This document shows, one piece after another, positions 43,177-52,920 of a stretch of 64,000 nt of DNA. Both the position numbers and the translations under genes were made by a program. The stretch's first letter is position 1. Each line of letters opens with the position of its first letter. The notes beneath the pieces are model-generated. The model had not been told where the DNA came from and did no database searches. It saw nothing but the letters and a program-made list of their open reading frames with translations. Source of the stretch: Flammeovirga pectinis (GTDB lineage: Bacteria > Bacteroidota > Bacteroidia > Cytophagales > Flammeovirgaceae); NCBI RefSeq assembly GCF_003970675.1, contig NZ_CP034563.1, positions 1 through 64,000 of the forward strand, written 5' to 3'.

Positions 43177-44583
43177 TTAGAATGCAGAAATAAATCTCAT
43201 ATACGCACCAGAAGAGCCATCTTTACCTACACCATAATCAAAATTAATAGTTGATCTCGATTTCTTAATCACTTGAAATCTAAAACCTAATCCTCCTCCT
43301 GGGTTTACATAAGAAAACTCTCCATTCAACTCAGAAACTGTATGTGCATTTACAAATGCAGTCATTCCAAACCATTTGTATAAGTTGACTCTATACTCCG
43401 CTTCCAAATACAATAATTTTTCGCCTAAATATCTACCTGCAGTATATCCTCTACCGCTACTATACCAATCATCTCCACCAATTCTAGGTAAGTTAAGGTA
43501 TGGAGTATCTCCAAAAGTAAGATTAGCTAACCCCCAAAAGGCTAAAATCTGTGTATAGTTTTTATTTAAGTTTACATAATGCCTTAAATCTGCATAAATA
43601 CTTGTTGAGTTATAGGTACTTCCCAACCAATCTTGATAGGTATTTACAATCAAGTTTGCATAAGAACCTTTAAAAGGTGTATTAATATTATCTCTAGAAT
43701 CATAAAGTAAATTTATACCTATACCACTATAAATATATCTTTCCTGTGTACCATAAGGATGGTAACCAAATGGAGTTGGGTAATAATTTTGTTGTAATTC
43801 ATTGGTTGGTTTATCTGCATTATAATCTGATGCAAACCCGTTCTGATCTACATTATTTTGTTCCCAGAAAGTATCGTATTTATTATCTCCATATTTAGTA
43901 TCTATTGCACTTTGAACTTGATCTGCTGTTTGCCCATCATTTTTACCATTATTAATTATGTCTCTCATACCCTCAGCAGAATCATCTACTAATTTATATT
44001 TCTGATCATAATTAAAATTGACCCCAACAAAAAAGTCTTTCTTCACTTTTTTATAACCTCTTAGTACAAATTTAAATACTGAAGGGCTTACTTGTGTAGA
44101 CCATTGTTCTTGGGTATTACCACCGACACCATAAGTTACCTGTGGACTTACACTCCATGTAATTGAATTAAAAATATAGTATTTCTCTTCGTTTGTATAT
44201 AAACTAGAGTTTATACGTACAATATTTTGATTATTTGTAGTCCATGTATAAGAAGGTACTACAGAAGAAAGTCTAGTTTTTTCTGGGTCTGCACCTAATC
44301 TAAAAGATCCAATTCCGCCTACACCTAATATTAAACCTGTAAATGGATTATAGGCTACAACCGGAAGTACAATTGTATAAACCTTTTTGTCTTTTGGTTT
44401 AGTGGTGACAGTATCTCCTGATGCTTTTAATTTAGCAGCTTTCTTTTTTCTTAATCCATCGACAATATCGTAATCATTTGGAGAATAATTTGGATCTGAA
44501 AAGTGCCCTTTTTGTCCGAAAACTGTAATAGATGAAATACAGAAAAACAAAAAGAGAATTGTAACTTTTAATGAATTAAGCAT
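43177..44583 (-). CDS. Omp85-type outer-membrane barrel without POTRA domains
   Basis: I start it at the ATG at 44583, which gives the signal peptide MLNSLKVTILFLFFCISSIT...FGQ and 468 residues. The rest is barrel strands, with the Omp85-like IGGDDWYSSGRGYTAGRY region and the C-terminal GGGLGFRFQVIKKSRSTINFDYGVGKDGSSGAYMRFISAF. It resembles the shorter protein at 37704-38774 in this C-terminal part and likewise lacks POTRA domains. An acidic loop (about 205-260) with many Asn, Asp and Gln is probably extracellular. Function unknown. Confidence 0.8.
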   Translation of the reverse strand: MLNSLKVTILFLFFCISSITVFGQKGHFSDPNYSPNDYDIVDGLRKKKAAKLKASGDTVTTKPKDKKVYTIVLPVVAYNPFTGLILGVGGIGSFRLGADPEKTRLSSVVPSYTWTTNNQNIVRINSSLYTNEEKYYIFNSITWSVSPQVTYGVGGNTQEQWSTQVSPSVFKFVLRGYKKVKKDFFVGVNFNYDQKYKLVDDSAEGMRDIINNGKNDGQTADQVQSAIDTKYGDNKYDTFWEQNNVDQNGFASDYNADKPTNELQQNYYPTPFGYHPYGTQERYIYSGIGINLLYDSRDNINTPFKGSYANLIVNTYQDWLGSTYNSTSIYADLRHYVNLNKNYTQILAFWGLANLTFGDTPYLNLPRIGGDDWYSSGRGYTAGRYLGEKLLYLEAEYRVNLYKWFGMTAFVNAHTVSELNGEFSYVNPGGGLGFRFQVIKKSRSTINFDYGVGKDGSSGAYMRFISAF

Positions 44584-44730
44584 GTATTGAGTAGTAATTT
44601 TGAGTGAAATAAAAAGTACACTATATAAATTAACCAATTACCCCCTAGATCATAAATTCTATTATTATTACTCTTTGATTTCTGTAAATACTAAAATTTT
44701 TTCTTAAAGTCATACAATTCTTTTAAATCC

Positions 44731-44767
44731 AAAAAGCCAATCGAGATTACTTCCCAATTGGCTTTTT
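44731..44767 (-). terminator. Terminator after the beta-helix gene
   Basis: AAAAAGCCAAT pairs perfectly with ATTGGCTTTTT over a 15-base loop, just past the stop at 44786 on the minus strand. Confidence 0.85.
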
Positions 44768-44785
44768 ATGATAACAGATGGAATA

Positions 44786-47398
44786 TTAATTTAAGACTAC
44801 TTTTTTTGTCTTTCTTTTCCCATCTGTATCAATAATAATTAACTGATAAAGTCCTCTTTCTAGATGATCTATTCTTATCTTATTTTTAGATTGCAATTTA
44901 AATGATGATATTTCTAGCCCCATTAAATTCATCAAAATACCCGTTTTATCACCTTGCCAATTATCTGTAGAAATATGTAGAATCTGCTGAGCTGGATTAG
45001 GATAAATAATTACTTTTTCTTGACCAAAATTATCAATACTTGTCACCTTTCCTGAATTAACGGTAAGTTTAATTTCAGCAATAAAACTACCATCAATAGA
45101 AATTGCTGTAATTGTAACATCCCCTTCCTTAAGAGCTGTTACTGTTCCATTAGAGTTTACTGTTATTATTTCATTGTCCGAACTTTTCCATTCTATATTT
45201 TTATTTGATGCATCTAAAGGTGTAAATATAATTTTCAGCATTTTTTCTTCCCCAATTTCAAGGAGTTGCTCAGTTAATTTAAATTCAATTGATGTAAGTT
45301 CGATATCCTCCTTATCATCAAAGAAATTGTATCTATTATCCACACCAATATTTGGAGGATAGCTATCCAAATTCACCTCATTACCAAATGGATCTTTATT
45401 TAACTTAAGCGATATATCTTTAAAAATTCCTTTCCCTGCCATAGGAAAGTCAGGTTCTGGAAATGATACCCCTCCGTTAATTACAGGGCTATTTTCACTA
45501 ATTTGATACCCTTCTTTATTTCTTGCACCTCGCTCTATAAATAATGGTTTTTCAGAAATTGAATGCTTATCTAAGTCTGTAAATTCAGTACTAATATTTC
45601 CTTCAAATAAGTTGTTCGAAACAATAAATTCACCTTGCATCTCCATTTCTACATTTTCTCCAATTACGCCATCACCCTCTTGCACAAAAATGTTATTATA
45701 GATATATGTATTCTTACTGTACAAAGAAAAATCTGGTTTAATAGCTGCATCAACGTAGATTGTATTGTTGTAAATATATACTCCATCAGAAGGAATAGGA
45801 TCATTTTTTACAGTATTTCCATCTACTGTAGTTGTTCCTACAAAACCAGATGTCCAAATAGTACTTCCATGAAAATCTCTTACACCATCATTTACACTTA
45901 CATTAAAACGATAAGCAACATTGTGGTTATCACCTAAAATTTCAACAAATCCACCTTCAGAATCTTCACTATAATTGTATTGAAAGATGATATTCTTATT
46001 TCCAAAATCAATATGCATTCCATAAGAATCGTTATATCCTCTTATGCTTAAAGATGTATTGTACTGCGCTAAGATATCTGTTGAAGAAAAAACCCACATT
46101 CCACTTCCTCTACCTACTAATCGGGGCTCGTTAGGATCGCTATGTCCTGAGTGATCAAAAAAGTTATTTTCAACCAATGCATTTTTAACTTTAGATAAAA
46201 TAATCCCCGAACCTCCCGTTTTTTCAAAATGATTATTTTTGATGATAAAATTCAATGATCTATTTACTTCGTCGTCCTCCGTTCCTTTTCCTTTATGAAT
46301 AGACCATACACCTGCTTTACCTATATTAGAAAAGTAGCAATCCTCTATCAATACATCTTTTATGGTTATCGTTTTATCCACTTCACTGCTATCTGATTCA
46401 AAACGAAGACCTGTTACATTTAATGCATCAAAATCTTCTGGTAAAGACGTTCCAAATACATCTGTTATTTTTAGGTCTCTAAATATTAGATTTTCTGAAA
46501 TACCTGTAGCCCATTTGTTGGCAACCACTAAAATTCCAAAACTTTTTTCTGCTCCCCAATTCGATCTATCACTATTCTGTCTATCATTCTTTACCCAAAT
46601 GTTAGACATTATCACATGAGATACATTAATGTATTTAATAGCCTCAAAATAATCTCCTCCTTCAATAGCTCCAGATCCAGAAATTATTGGTAATTCTCCT
46701 TCCCCATAACTACTAATTTCTATAGGTTCATCTTCTGTACCTACACTTTTTATTACTAAGTTACCTAAGAAAGTGTCTCCTTTTCTAAATAATAATTTAT
46801 CACCTGCCTTAAAAATCCCTCCTTCATTTAAAGGCAATGCTGCTTGAGAAGCTCTTACTAATGTTTTCCACGGAGAATCAATTGTTCCTGTATTTAAATC
46901 ATTACCATCAGCACTCACATAATAGGTATCTAAAATAACCTCTTCTTGTACCTCCGAAGTCACAAATTTATCCAATAATAAAGTTTCACCGATTGGAGAT
47001 TTTATTGTAATTGTATTTTCTCCTTTTGTTAAAGTCACTGTAAATTTAAAACTCCCTGCCACACCTTGGTACGCCCAATTGGACGGTGATAAAGTAGCAG
47101 TTTGTTATTCGTTTGTGTTTATAGCATAGAAAAACGATTGTTCTTTACTTCCGTTAAAATAAAATATTCTGAAGTCGTAATCTCCATCCTCTGGCACATC
47201 TAAAATTGTGCAACTTAAAGATTCTTCTCCTGTAAGTTTTATAAATGATCCACCCGAAGCATTCACACGATCAGCTAATTCAATTTCATCTGAAAATGTA
47301 GTTGATTCTGCTTCTGTCTCTTGTAAAAAGCTGTTTGCAAAAGTAGTCTGTAGTACTATCAAAATAAGTAGTACTGTAAGTTGTAATTGATTAACCAT
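44786..47398 (-). pseudogene. T9SS beta-helix protein gene split by one in-frame TAA
   Basis: Two frames, 47398-47105 (97 residues, signal peptide MVNQLQLTVLLILIVLQTTFA) and 47104-44786, are in the same phase and separated only by the TAA at 47107-47105. Reading through the stop gives a continuous CBM-like module: FFYAINTNE, stop, QTATLSPSNWAYQGVAGSFKF. After this come a right-handed parallel beta-helix (YYVSADGNDLNTGTIDSPWKT and the Asn-rich repeats that follow), a Big_2 Ig-like domain (WKSSDNEIITVNSNGTVTAL) and a T9SS tail (VIIYPNPAQQ, LERGLYQLIIIDTDGKRKTK). A GTG at 47062 could start a shortened protein without signal peptide, which T9SS could not export. The fold is that of polysaccharide lyases and related enzymes; exact activity is unknown. 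It may be a recent pseudogene, a sequencing error or a read-through stop. Confidence 0.8.
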
Positions 47399-47563
47399 TT
47401 TATTGAAAAAGTCTAGTCAAAAAAAAATGTTTGTATAGACAATTTACAATGATTGAATATTTACATTTAGCGTAAAAAAACATATCACTAGCATACCAAA
47501 AGATTTGATAACACATCTTTGATATTCTGAACACAAAATGAATAAAATGCTTCTTTACAACTC

Positions 47564-47603
47564 AAAAAAGAGAAAAACACACGAATGCATCTTTCTCTTT
47601 TAT
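47564..47603 (-). terminator. Terminator after creD
   Basis: AAAAGAGAAA pairs with TTTCTCTTTT over a 16-base loop, with a T run on the minus strand, about 50 bp past the creD stop. Confidence 0.65.
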
Positions 47604-47651
47604 ATATTAACACAGTCACCGCTACTCTAAATATAGCAGTAAAAACATTTT

Positions 47652-48983
47652 CTAAGTTGTCTCTAAATTGAGTTTATACCAATTAATTTTTCTTGTATAA
47701 TACATTGTACAAGCAAGAATAACTGTTATACCAATACTACCCATCAATAACGCATAGTCAACCATTTGTAGTGTTATAAATAAGAAACTATAGATAGCAC
47801 AGAGTATTGAAAGTAATAGGTACGATAATTTCTTATTTTTAAAGAGTGTAAGAGAATACAGAAAGATCATGGTAACAATAGAAAAAGTAGACACTCCATA
47901 CGCAAAATTAAAGTTAGTATGCTCCGATATTGATACCAATAAGATATAAAATATGCTCAGTGCAAAACCAACCATTGCATATTGTAAAGGGTGTATCCTA
48001 GTTTTATTAATAATCTCAATCAAGAAGAAGATTAAAAAAGTTAGAACTATAGTCATTAACCCGTATTTTGCTGAACGTGTTGATTTCTGATAATCATCTA
48101 ACGGGAGAATAAGATTAAGCCCAAATTCTGTTTTATTAATAATTTGTTTATAGTTTAATTCTTGACTAATCCATTGTTGAGGAAAATTTCTATTGAGTTG
48201 TAATACCTTCCAAGAAGCTGTAAACCCTTCTTCAGTAATATCTCTTTGATCGGGTAAAAAGTTACCTACAAAGCTAGGTGAATTCCAGTTAGATTTAAGT
48301 GCTACTTGTGTTGTTGCTCCTAATGGTATAAATGATAAATTTTGACTGCCTTGTAAATCTAAATCAAAATTAAAGTCAAAACTACTTAAATTTTCTTTTG
48401 TGAGAGCTATTGGAATTGTAACCCCACTTTCTATTAAATCAGGAATTTTTGTTCCAGGTTTTACCGTCAATAAATTATCATTCCATTTCATTTTAATCTG
48501 ATTTTTTATTCCTCTTAAATCAGAAATACCAATGGTTAGAAATGCTTTATCATATTGTATTTCTATTAATTCTGATTTATTGGGTACCTCATCCAAAACA
48601 AACTTTCCTCTTAAATTTAATTGTGAGGTGTAGACAATTATTTCATAAATACCTCTCCCCAATGCTTCTGGAGTAATTACCCCATCTACAGTAAGTTGAT
48701 CTGGTAGGACAATCCAATCCTGTGTGTATTTAATTTTCTCTCCCTCCTTGTCAATTCTCTCTAAAACTAAAGGTATAGTTAAAATTGGTCCTTTAATTTG
48801 CTGTTTATTTGCCCATTTTGATGATACTTCATCAATTGCCTTTTCATTTAAAAACTCTCTCTCATCAATAACATTTTGTATTAACGCTAAAGGAATTAGT
48901 AATAATACTATCAGTATGCCTATGATTCCTATTTTAACCATTACTGTATTTTTTTTCCAGCTTTTTTTCTCTTGATTTTCCAT
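47652..48983 (-). CDS. creD: Inner-membrane protein CreD
   Basis: The 443-residue protein has a single N-terminal membrane helix (about 15-37), the CreD hallmark RE..LNEKAIDEVSSKWANKQQIKGPILTIPL, a large periplasmic beta domain and about five helices in the C-terminal third (from about 305: YGLMTIVLTFLIFFLIEIIN, HPLQYAMVGFALSIFYILL). CreD is a cell-envelope protein induced by the CreBC system in Enterobacteria; its biochemical role is still open. In Bacteroidota it often neighbours a small winged-helix regulator, as here. A palindrome shared with the regulator operon lies 16 bp before its start codon. Confidence 0.92.
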   Translation of the reverse strand: MENQEKKSWKKNTVMVKIGIIGILIVLLLIPLALIQNVIDEREFLNEKAIDEVSSKWANKQQIKGPILTIPLVLERIDKEGEKIKYTQDWIVLPDQLTVDGVITPEALGRGIYEIIVYTSQLNLRGKFVLDEVPNKSELIEIQYDKAFLTIGISDLRGIKNQIKMKWNDNLLTVKPGTKIPDLIESGVTIPIALTKENLSSFDFNFDLDLQGSQNLSFIPLGATTQVALKSNWNSPSFVGNFLPDQRDITEEGFTASWKVLQLNRNFPQQWISQELNYKQIINKTEFGLNLILPLDDYQKSTRSAKYGLMTIVLTFLIFFLIEIINKTRIHPLQYAMVGFALSIFYILLVSISEHTNFNFAYGVSTFSIVTMIFLYSLTLFKNKKLSYLLLSILCAIYSFLFITLQMVDYALLMGSIGITVILACTMYYTRKINWYKLNLETT

Positions 48984-48999
48984 ATTAATAATTAAAAGT

Positions 49000-49016
49000 A
49001 CTTTGAATTACAAAGT
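49000..49016. promoter_or_regulatory. Operator-like palindrome A, before creD
   Basis: ACTTTG-AATTA-CAAAGT, a perfect 6-bp inverted repeat with a 5-base centre, ends 16 bp before the creD ATG. Two further copies lie in this 1.1-kb locus. Confidence 0.7.
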
Positions 49017-49161
49017 GATTAGATAAATTTTTTTAAAGTGAGAACCAATGTGAAATCACACATCGAATAGATAGATAAGTTTGCATTTTTTTGATGTCTG
49101 ATTCATCTCTAAATAAAGATTTTTTCTTTCTTGTATAGTTCATTTTTTGATTTTTAAAAGT

Positions 49162-49178
49162 ACTTTGAAATACAAAGT
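49162..49178. promoter_or_regulatory. Operator-like palindrome B, between the regulator stop and creD
   Basis: ACTTTG-AAATA-CAAAGT, the same arms as sites A and C, preceded like them by AGT. It lies 15 bp past the stop of the regulator gene and about 180 bp upstream of creD. Confidence 0.7.
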
Positions 49179-49193
49179 ATAGATATAAAATTT

Positions 49194-49484
49194 TTATTTT
49201 AATAAGTTTTCAATAGCCTTAATATGTTTAGAAAAAGCAATTCTCCCCTCAGATGTAGCTGCATATTTTGTATTTGGTTTTCGGTTAAGAAATTCCTTCC
49301 TAACAGAGACAAATTCACTTTTTTCAAGAGATTTTAAATGACTTGCTAAATTTCCATCAGTTACACCAAGTAATTCTTTTAGGGAATTAAAGTCAAGGTA
49401 CTCATTTACAACAAGTGCCGCCATTATCCCTAATCGAACTTTATTTTCGAAGGCTTTATTTAGATCGTTTAATAAATCTTTCAC
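49194..49484 (-). CDS. Small winged-helix transcriptional regulator (HTH_34/ArsR-like)
   Basis: The 96-residue protein is a single winged-helix domain: FENKVRLGIMAALVVNEYLDFNSLKELLGVTDGNLASHLKSLEKSEFVSVRKEFLNRKPNTKYAATSEG is the run in outline, with the recognition helix in TDGNLASHLKSLEK. It overlaps the upstream membrane-protein gene by 4 bp (ATGA), so the two are translationally coupled. The three ACTTTG-N5-CAAAGT palindromes around the locus are good candidates for its binding sites, making it a probable repressor of both its own operon and creD. Confidence 0.85.
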   Translation of the reverse strand: MKDLLNDLNKAFENKVRLGIMAALVVNEYLDFNSLKELLGVTDGNLASHLKSLEKSEFVSVRKEFLNRKPNTKYAATSEGRIAFSKHIKAIENLLK

Positions 49485-50086
49485 TTTTTCGTGTTAAAAT
49501 GCATGTAACAACCATACGCAATATGTAAAAAGCCAAAACCTACAATCCAAAACCATAGACCGTACCCTATAAATTGCGATGCCAAAAGTCCTAAAATTAT
49601 TTCTAAAATACCAAGTCCTCTTAATTCTGAATTTGTATACTTACTTGCATTTACTAACGCCAAACCATAAAAGATAAGTGTTAGCGGTGCTGCAAGGCCA
49701 ATAAAGCCTTTTTCTACTAAAGAAAGCGTTAAGATACCTCCTGTTGCTAACGGAATAAATAAATTTATTAGTAATCTTTTAGCTTGTAAATCCCATAGTT
49801 TCTGATTGTTCTTTTTAGCTTCATTTAATGTAAAATAAAGTGCCGAAACAATTGCAGCAACTAGTGTTAAGACACCAATTAATACTAATGCATTTATCTT
49901 TTTCTCTCCTATAAAATTTCTATCATACCCTATATTAAATAGAATATCGTAAGCAAAATAGGCACCAATCAGTGCACAAATTCCTGCGCTTATTCCAGAG
50001 AGCCCACTCAAAGATAAAAATCGTGATGAACGATTCATGATATCTTTGATTTCTTTAAGGTCGTTAATGTATTCTTGTTCTTTCAT
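49481..50086 (-). CDS. Polytopic membrane protein coupled to the regulator
   Basis: I start it at the ATG at 50086 (MKEQEYINDL), giving 201 residues; the frame to 50107 would run through palindrome C. A short acidic N-terminus with the ...LKEIKDIMNRSSRFLSLSGLSG segment is followed by about six helices. Proteins of this kind precede small winged-helix regulators in many Bacteroidota and may sense an envelope signal; that role is inferred. Palindrome C lies 7 bp before the start. Confidence 0.75.
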   Translation of the reverse strand: MKEQEYINDLKEIKDIMNRSSRFLSLSGLSGISAGICALIGAYFAYDILFNIGYDRNFIGEKKINALVLIGVLTLVAAIVSALYFTLNEAKKNNQKLWDLQAKRLLINLFIPLATGGILTLSLVEKGFIGLAAPLTLIFYGLALVNASKYTNSELRGLGILEIILGLLASQFIGYGLWFWIVGFGFLHIAYGCYMHFNTKK

Positions 50087-50093
50087 AAAAAGT

Positions 50094-50110
50094 ACTTTGT
50101 AATTCAAAGT
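50094..50110. promoter_or_regulatory. Operator-like palindrome C, before the membrane protein-regulator operon
   Basis: ACTTTG-TAATT-CAAAGT, with arms identical to sites A and B, ends 7 bp before the start codon at 50086 and would block the ribosome-binding or promoter region when bound. Confidence 0.7.
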
Positions 50111-50642
50111 AAGTAAATTAAAATTTTAAGAACAAGATTTAATAGAAAAAATGTGTTTATTATTTTGTATTCATTTAGAATATCTCTTTTTAATTAAACA
50201 CCACATTGTTAATATTATTAAGCAGCTAAAGAGTAAATACTAACAGTCTAAAATGTATTAGTTTCTAACTAAACACAATTTATCCGCCCCATTAATGAGG
50301 AGGATGCAAAGTTGCTAGCTCTACTTGAATATATAATCCTAAGCAATTTAGGTATCTAACTTCTGTTGTATATGATTAAGACACCACTATTTCGAATCTA
50401 CCCAATTTTACATGACTGATTAGCATGATTGTTAATGTTTGATTATTTAAAGTTGGGTGCTAATTGAATTGTAATATTGAGTATTACTTCGCTCATTTAA
50501 AAAACTATATATGCTAAAATATCAACAGAGGTTAATTATTTCAAAAGACTAACTATCAATGCCTCAACGTTTTTATTTTTTAGTTGAATAGTTATTTTTG
50601 GATACTCTGCTATTTTGAATTTAAATATCCAATTTACATTTC

Positions 50643-50675
50643 GTCGACTATAGTCCGTTGTAAGATCGTCTACAA
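50643..50675 (+). promoter_or_regulatory. C-box-like tandem operator for the controller protein
   Basis: GACTATAGTC, a perfect 10-bp palindrome at 50646-50655 followed by CGTT, resembles the GACT...AGTC-CGT operators of restriction-modification controller proteins such as C.PvuII and C.Esp1396I. A weaker dyad TTGTA-N8-TACAA at 50658-50675 has its centre 16 bp further on, close to the spacing of the two dimer sites in those operators. The block lies 17-50 bp before the controller ATG. Confidence 0.65.
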
Positions 50676-50692
50676 TAGATGAATTTTATTTC

Positions 50693-50905
50693 ATGGAAAA
50701 TATCAATGTAGTTTTTGGAAAAAGAGTAAAGGAATTACGTAATCAAATAAAAATATCTCAAGAGAAGTTTGCGAATGAGATAGGTATTGATCGTACCTAT
50801 ATGACTGATATTGAGAATGGGAAAAGGAATGTTTCTTTATTCATTATTGAAAAGATTGCAAAAGGTTTTGAGATGTGTCTGTCTGATCTTCTAAAAGGTC
50901 TATAA
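50693..50905 (+). CDS. Restriction-type controller (C) protein, XRE-family HTH
   Basis: The 70-residue protein is a single XRE helix-turn-helix domain: FGKRVKELRNQIKISQEKFA, then IDRTYMTDIENGKRNVSLFI and IEKIAKGFEMCLSDLL. The RTYxxxIExGxRNxSLxxIxKIA pattern is that of C proteins, which time expression of restriction genes by binding C-boxes. The C-box-like element directly upstream supports autoregulation. The nuclease-helicase gene begins 50 bp downstream. No DNA methyltransferase is present in the window. Confidence 0.85.
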   Translation: MENINVVFGKRVKELRNQIKISQEKFANEIGIDRTYMTDIENGKRNVSLFIIEKIAKGFEMCLSDLLKGL

Positions 50906-50955
50906 TTAATATTTCCATCCAATTAATTACAAAATAAGACCAATTGTCAAGATTT

Positions 50956-52920
50956 ATGAAAAGATATTATTATGGTGATACCATTGCCGATTTTTTGAAA
51001 AAAGATACAATAACAATTCAAGGATTCTTACTTAAATACCATAAAAACAAGCAACTTGAAGAACTTCAGAAGAATGCTTGGGAAGCTCAAATAGACATAT
51101 TAAAAAACCAACTGATAGGTTTAGAAGGTCAAATATATTTTGAATATACCATTCCTAGAATGGGAAAAAGAGTTGATAATATAATAATTATTGATAGTAA
51201 AGTTTTTGTGGTAGAATTTAAAGTTGGTTCTAAAAGTTTTGATTCAATCTCACTTGATCAGGTTATTGATTATACTGAAGACTTAAGAAATTTTCATGAA
51301 GGAAGTCATAATGCAGATTTATTTCCAATTCTCATTTCAACGAGAGCCAATCCTATTCCTGATTTTAATACTGAAATAGGTAAATGTAACTCACATAACC
51401 TATCACAATATATTCAGTTTGTAATAAAAAATAAAAAAACGAAATACCTAAATGTTGAGCAATGGGAAAATTCAATTTATAAACCTACTCCAACTATTAT
51501 TGAGGCAGCTCAAGCTTTGTATAAGGGCCATAATGTTCAAGATATATCAAGGTCTGATTCTGGAGCAATAAACTTAACAAGAACTTCAAATTGTATTTCT
51601 AAAATAATTGATTCAAGTAAAGAGAAATATCAGAAGTCAATCTGTTTTGTTACTGGTGTTCCTGGAGCAGGAAAAACTTTAGCAGGATTAAATATAGCAA
51701 CTATTAGAAAAAGTAAGAGTAAAGATGAACATGCTGTATTCCTTTCTGGAAATGGCCCTCTAGTTGATGTATTAAGAGCTGCTTTAGCTAAAGATGAGGT
51801 GAAAACTGCAAAAGAAAATAAAATTAAATTAAAGACAGATGATGCTAAAAGAAAAGCAAATTCTTTTATTCAAAATATCCATCACTTTAGGGATGATAAT
51901 GTTGGAAGTTTAAAAGCTCCTATTGAAAAGGTTGTTGTTTTTGATGAAGCTCAAAGAGCATGGAATAAACATCAAGCAATAAAATTTATGAATAGTAAAG
52001 GACATAAAGATTTTAAGATGTCTGAACCTGAGTTTTTAATTGATGTGATGAATCGTCATTCTGGTTGGTGTACTATAATTTGCCTAATTGGAGGAGGGCA
52101 AGAGATTAATACAGGCGAAGCAGGAATAAAAGAATGGGTAACTGCTATAAAAGAAAAATATTCTGTTTGGAATTTATATTATTCATCTCTTATAACAAAA
52201 GATAAAGACTACCTAAATGACTATGAATTAAATTCTTGGTTAAATAAAAATGGGACTCCTCTTAATGATCTTCATTTATCTGTTTCCCTTAGATCATTTC
52301 GATCTGAGGATCTATCAAACTTAATACATCAAATTCTAAATTTAGATGAACTAAACACAAAAAGTTTATCCAATTTATTATTACAATACCCAATTGTAAT
52401 TACTAGAGATCTAAAAAAGGCAAAAAAATGGATAAATAAAAAGGCAAAAGGAAGTGAAAGGTGTGGAATGCTTATTTCCTCAGGTGCAAGAAGGTTAAGA
52501 GCAATTGGTATTGACTCCGAAAATGGAATAAGATCAAATTCTGAAAAGCCTAAAATTATAAGTTGGTTTCTTAATGATAAATATGATGTAAGAAGTTCTT
52601 CCTTTTTAGAAGTTCCTTCAACTGAATTTGCAGTTCAAGGCTTAGAACTAGATTGGGTTTGCTTGGCTTGGGGAGGTAATTTCTTTTTTGATAATGACCA
52701 ATGGAATTATCAAAAATTTGTTGGTAGTAAATGGCAAACTATGAAAAAAGAAGAAGATAAAAGGTATCTACTGAATACGTATAGAGTGCTACTTACTCGT
52801 GCTCGCCAAGGTATGGCCATTTTTATACCAGAAGGTTCAAAAAATGATTTTACACGAAAAACTTCATTTTATGATGGTACTTTCAACTATCTGAAATCTA
52901 TGGGCATACCCGTTATTTAA
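50956..52920 (+). CDS. PD-(D/E)XK nuclease fused to a DUF2075 superfamily 1-like helicase
   Basis: I use the ATG at 50956 (654 residues); a TTG at 50944 would add four residues. The N-terminal part has a PD-(D/E)XK nuclease signature: Asp74 in RVDNIII, Glu87-Phe-Lys89 in VVEFKVG and a QxxxY motif (Gln102, Tyr106), as in RecB/Cas4-like nucleases. The DUF2075 helicase part has Walker A GVPGAGKT (234-241), Walker B with DEAQR (330-334) and a late motif RVLLTRARQGMAIFIPEG (about 608-625) typical of SF1 enzymes. Such ATP-driven nuclease-helicase fusions are common in defence islands. It is preceded by a C protein and followed by a small gene, with no methyltransferase. Confidence 0.88.
   Translation: MKRYYYGDTIADFLKKDTITIQGFLLKYHKNKQLEELQKNAWEAQIDILKNQLIGLEGQIYFEYTIPRMGKRVDNIIIIDSKVFVVEFKVGSKSFDSISLDQVIDYTEDLRNFHEGSHNADLFPILISTRANPIPDFNTEIGKCNSHNLSQYIQFVIKNKKTKYLNVEQWENSIYKPTPTIIEAAQALYKGHNVQDISRSDSGAINLTRTSNCISKIIDSSKEKYQKSICFVTGVPGAGKTLAGLNIATIRKSKSKDEHAVFLSGNGPLVDVLRAALAKDEVKTAKENKIKLKTDDAKRKANSFIQNIHHFRDDNVGSLKAPIEKVVVFDEAQRAWNKHQAIKFMNSKGHKDFKMSEPEFLIDVMNRHSGWCTIICLIGGGQEINTGEAGIKEWVTAIKEKYSVWNLYYSSLITKDKDYLNDYELNSWLNKNGTPLNDLHLSVSLRSFRSEDLSNLIHQILNLDELNTKSLSNLLLQYPIVITRDLKKAKKWINKKAKGSERCGMLISSGARRLRAIGIDSENGIRSNSEKPKIISWFLNDKYDVRSSSFLEVPSTEFAVQGLELDWVCLAWGGNFFFDNDQWNYQKFVGSKWQTMKKEEDKRYLLNTYRVLLTRARQGMAIFIPEGSKNDFTRKTSFYDGTFNYLKSMGIPVI

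Larger units (their letters stand above)
50087..50692. other. About 600-bp gap before the defence cassette
   Basis: It holds palindrome C at its left edge and the C-box-like element at its right edge. Between them the sequence is AT-rich with a less AT-rich patch at about 50283-50330. I see no frame, RNA gene or clear direct repeat that would mark an integration site. Confidence 0.4.

Noticed and set aside
47062-47107. Frameshift as the cause of the split beta-helix gene
   Set aside because: The two parts are in the same phase; the break is one in-frame TAA, not an insertion or deletion.
50111-50640. Integration site or repeat marking an island edge before the C-protein cassette
   Set aside because: I looked for matching direct repeats on either side of 50640-53470 and for a tRNA 3' end and found none I could support.
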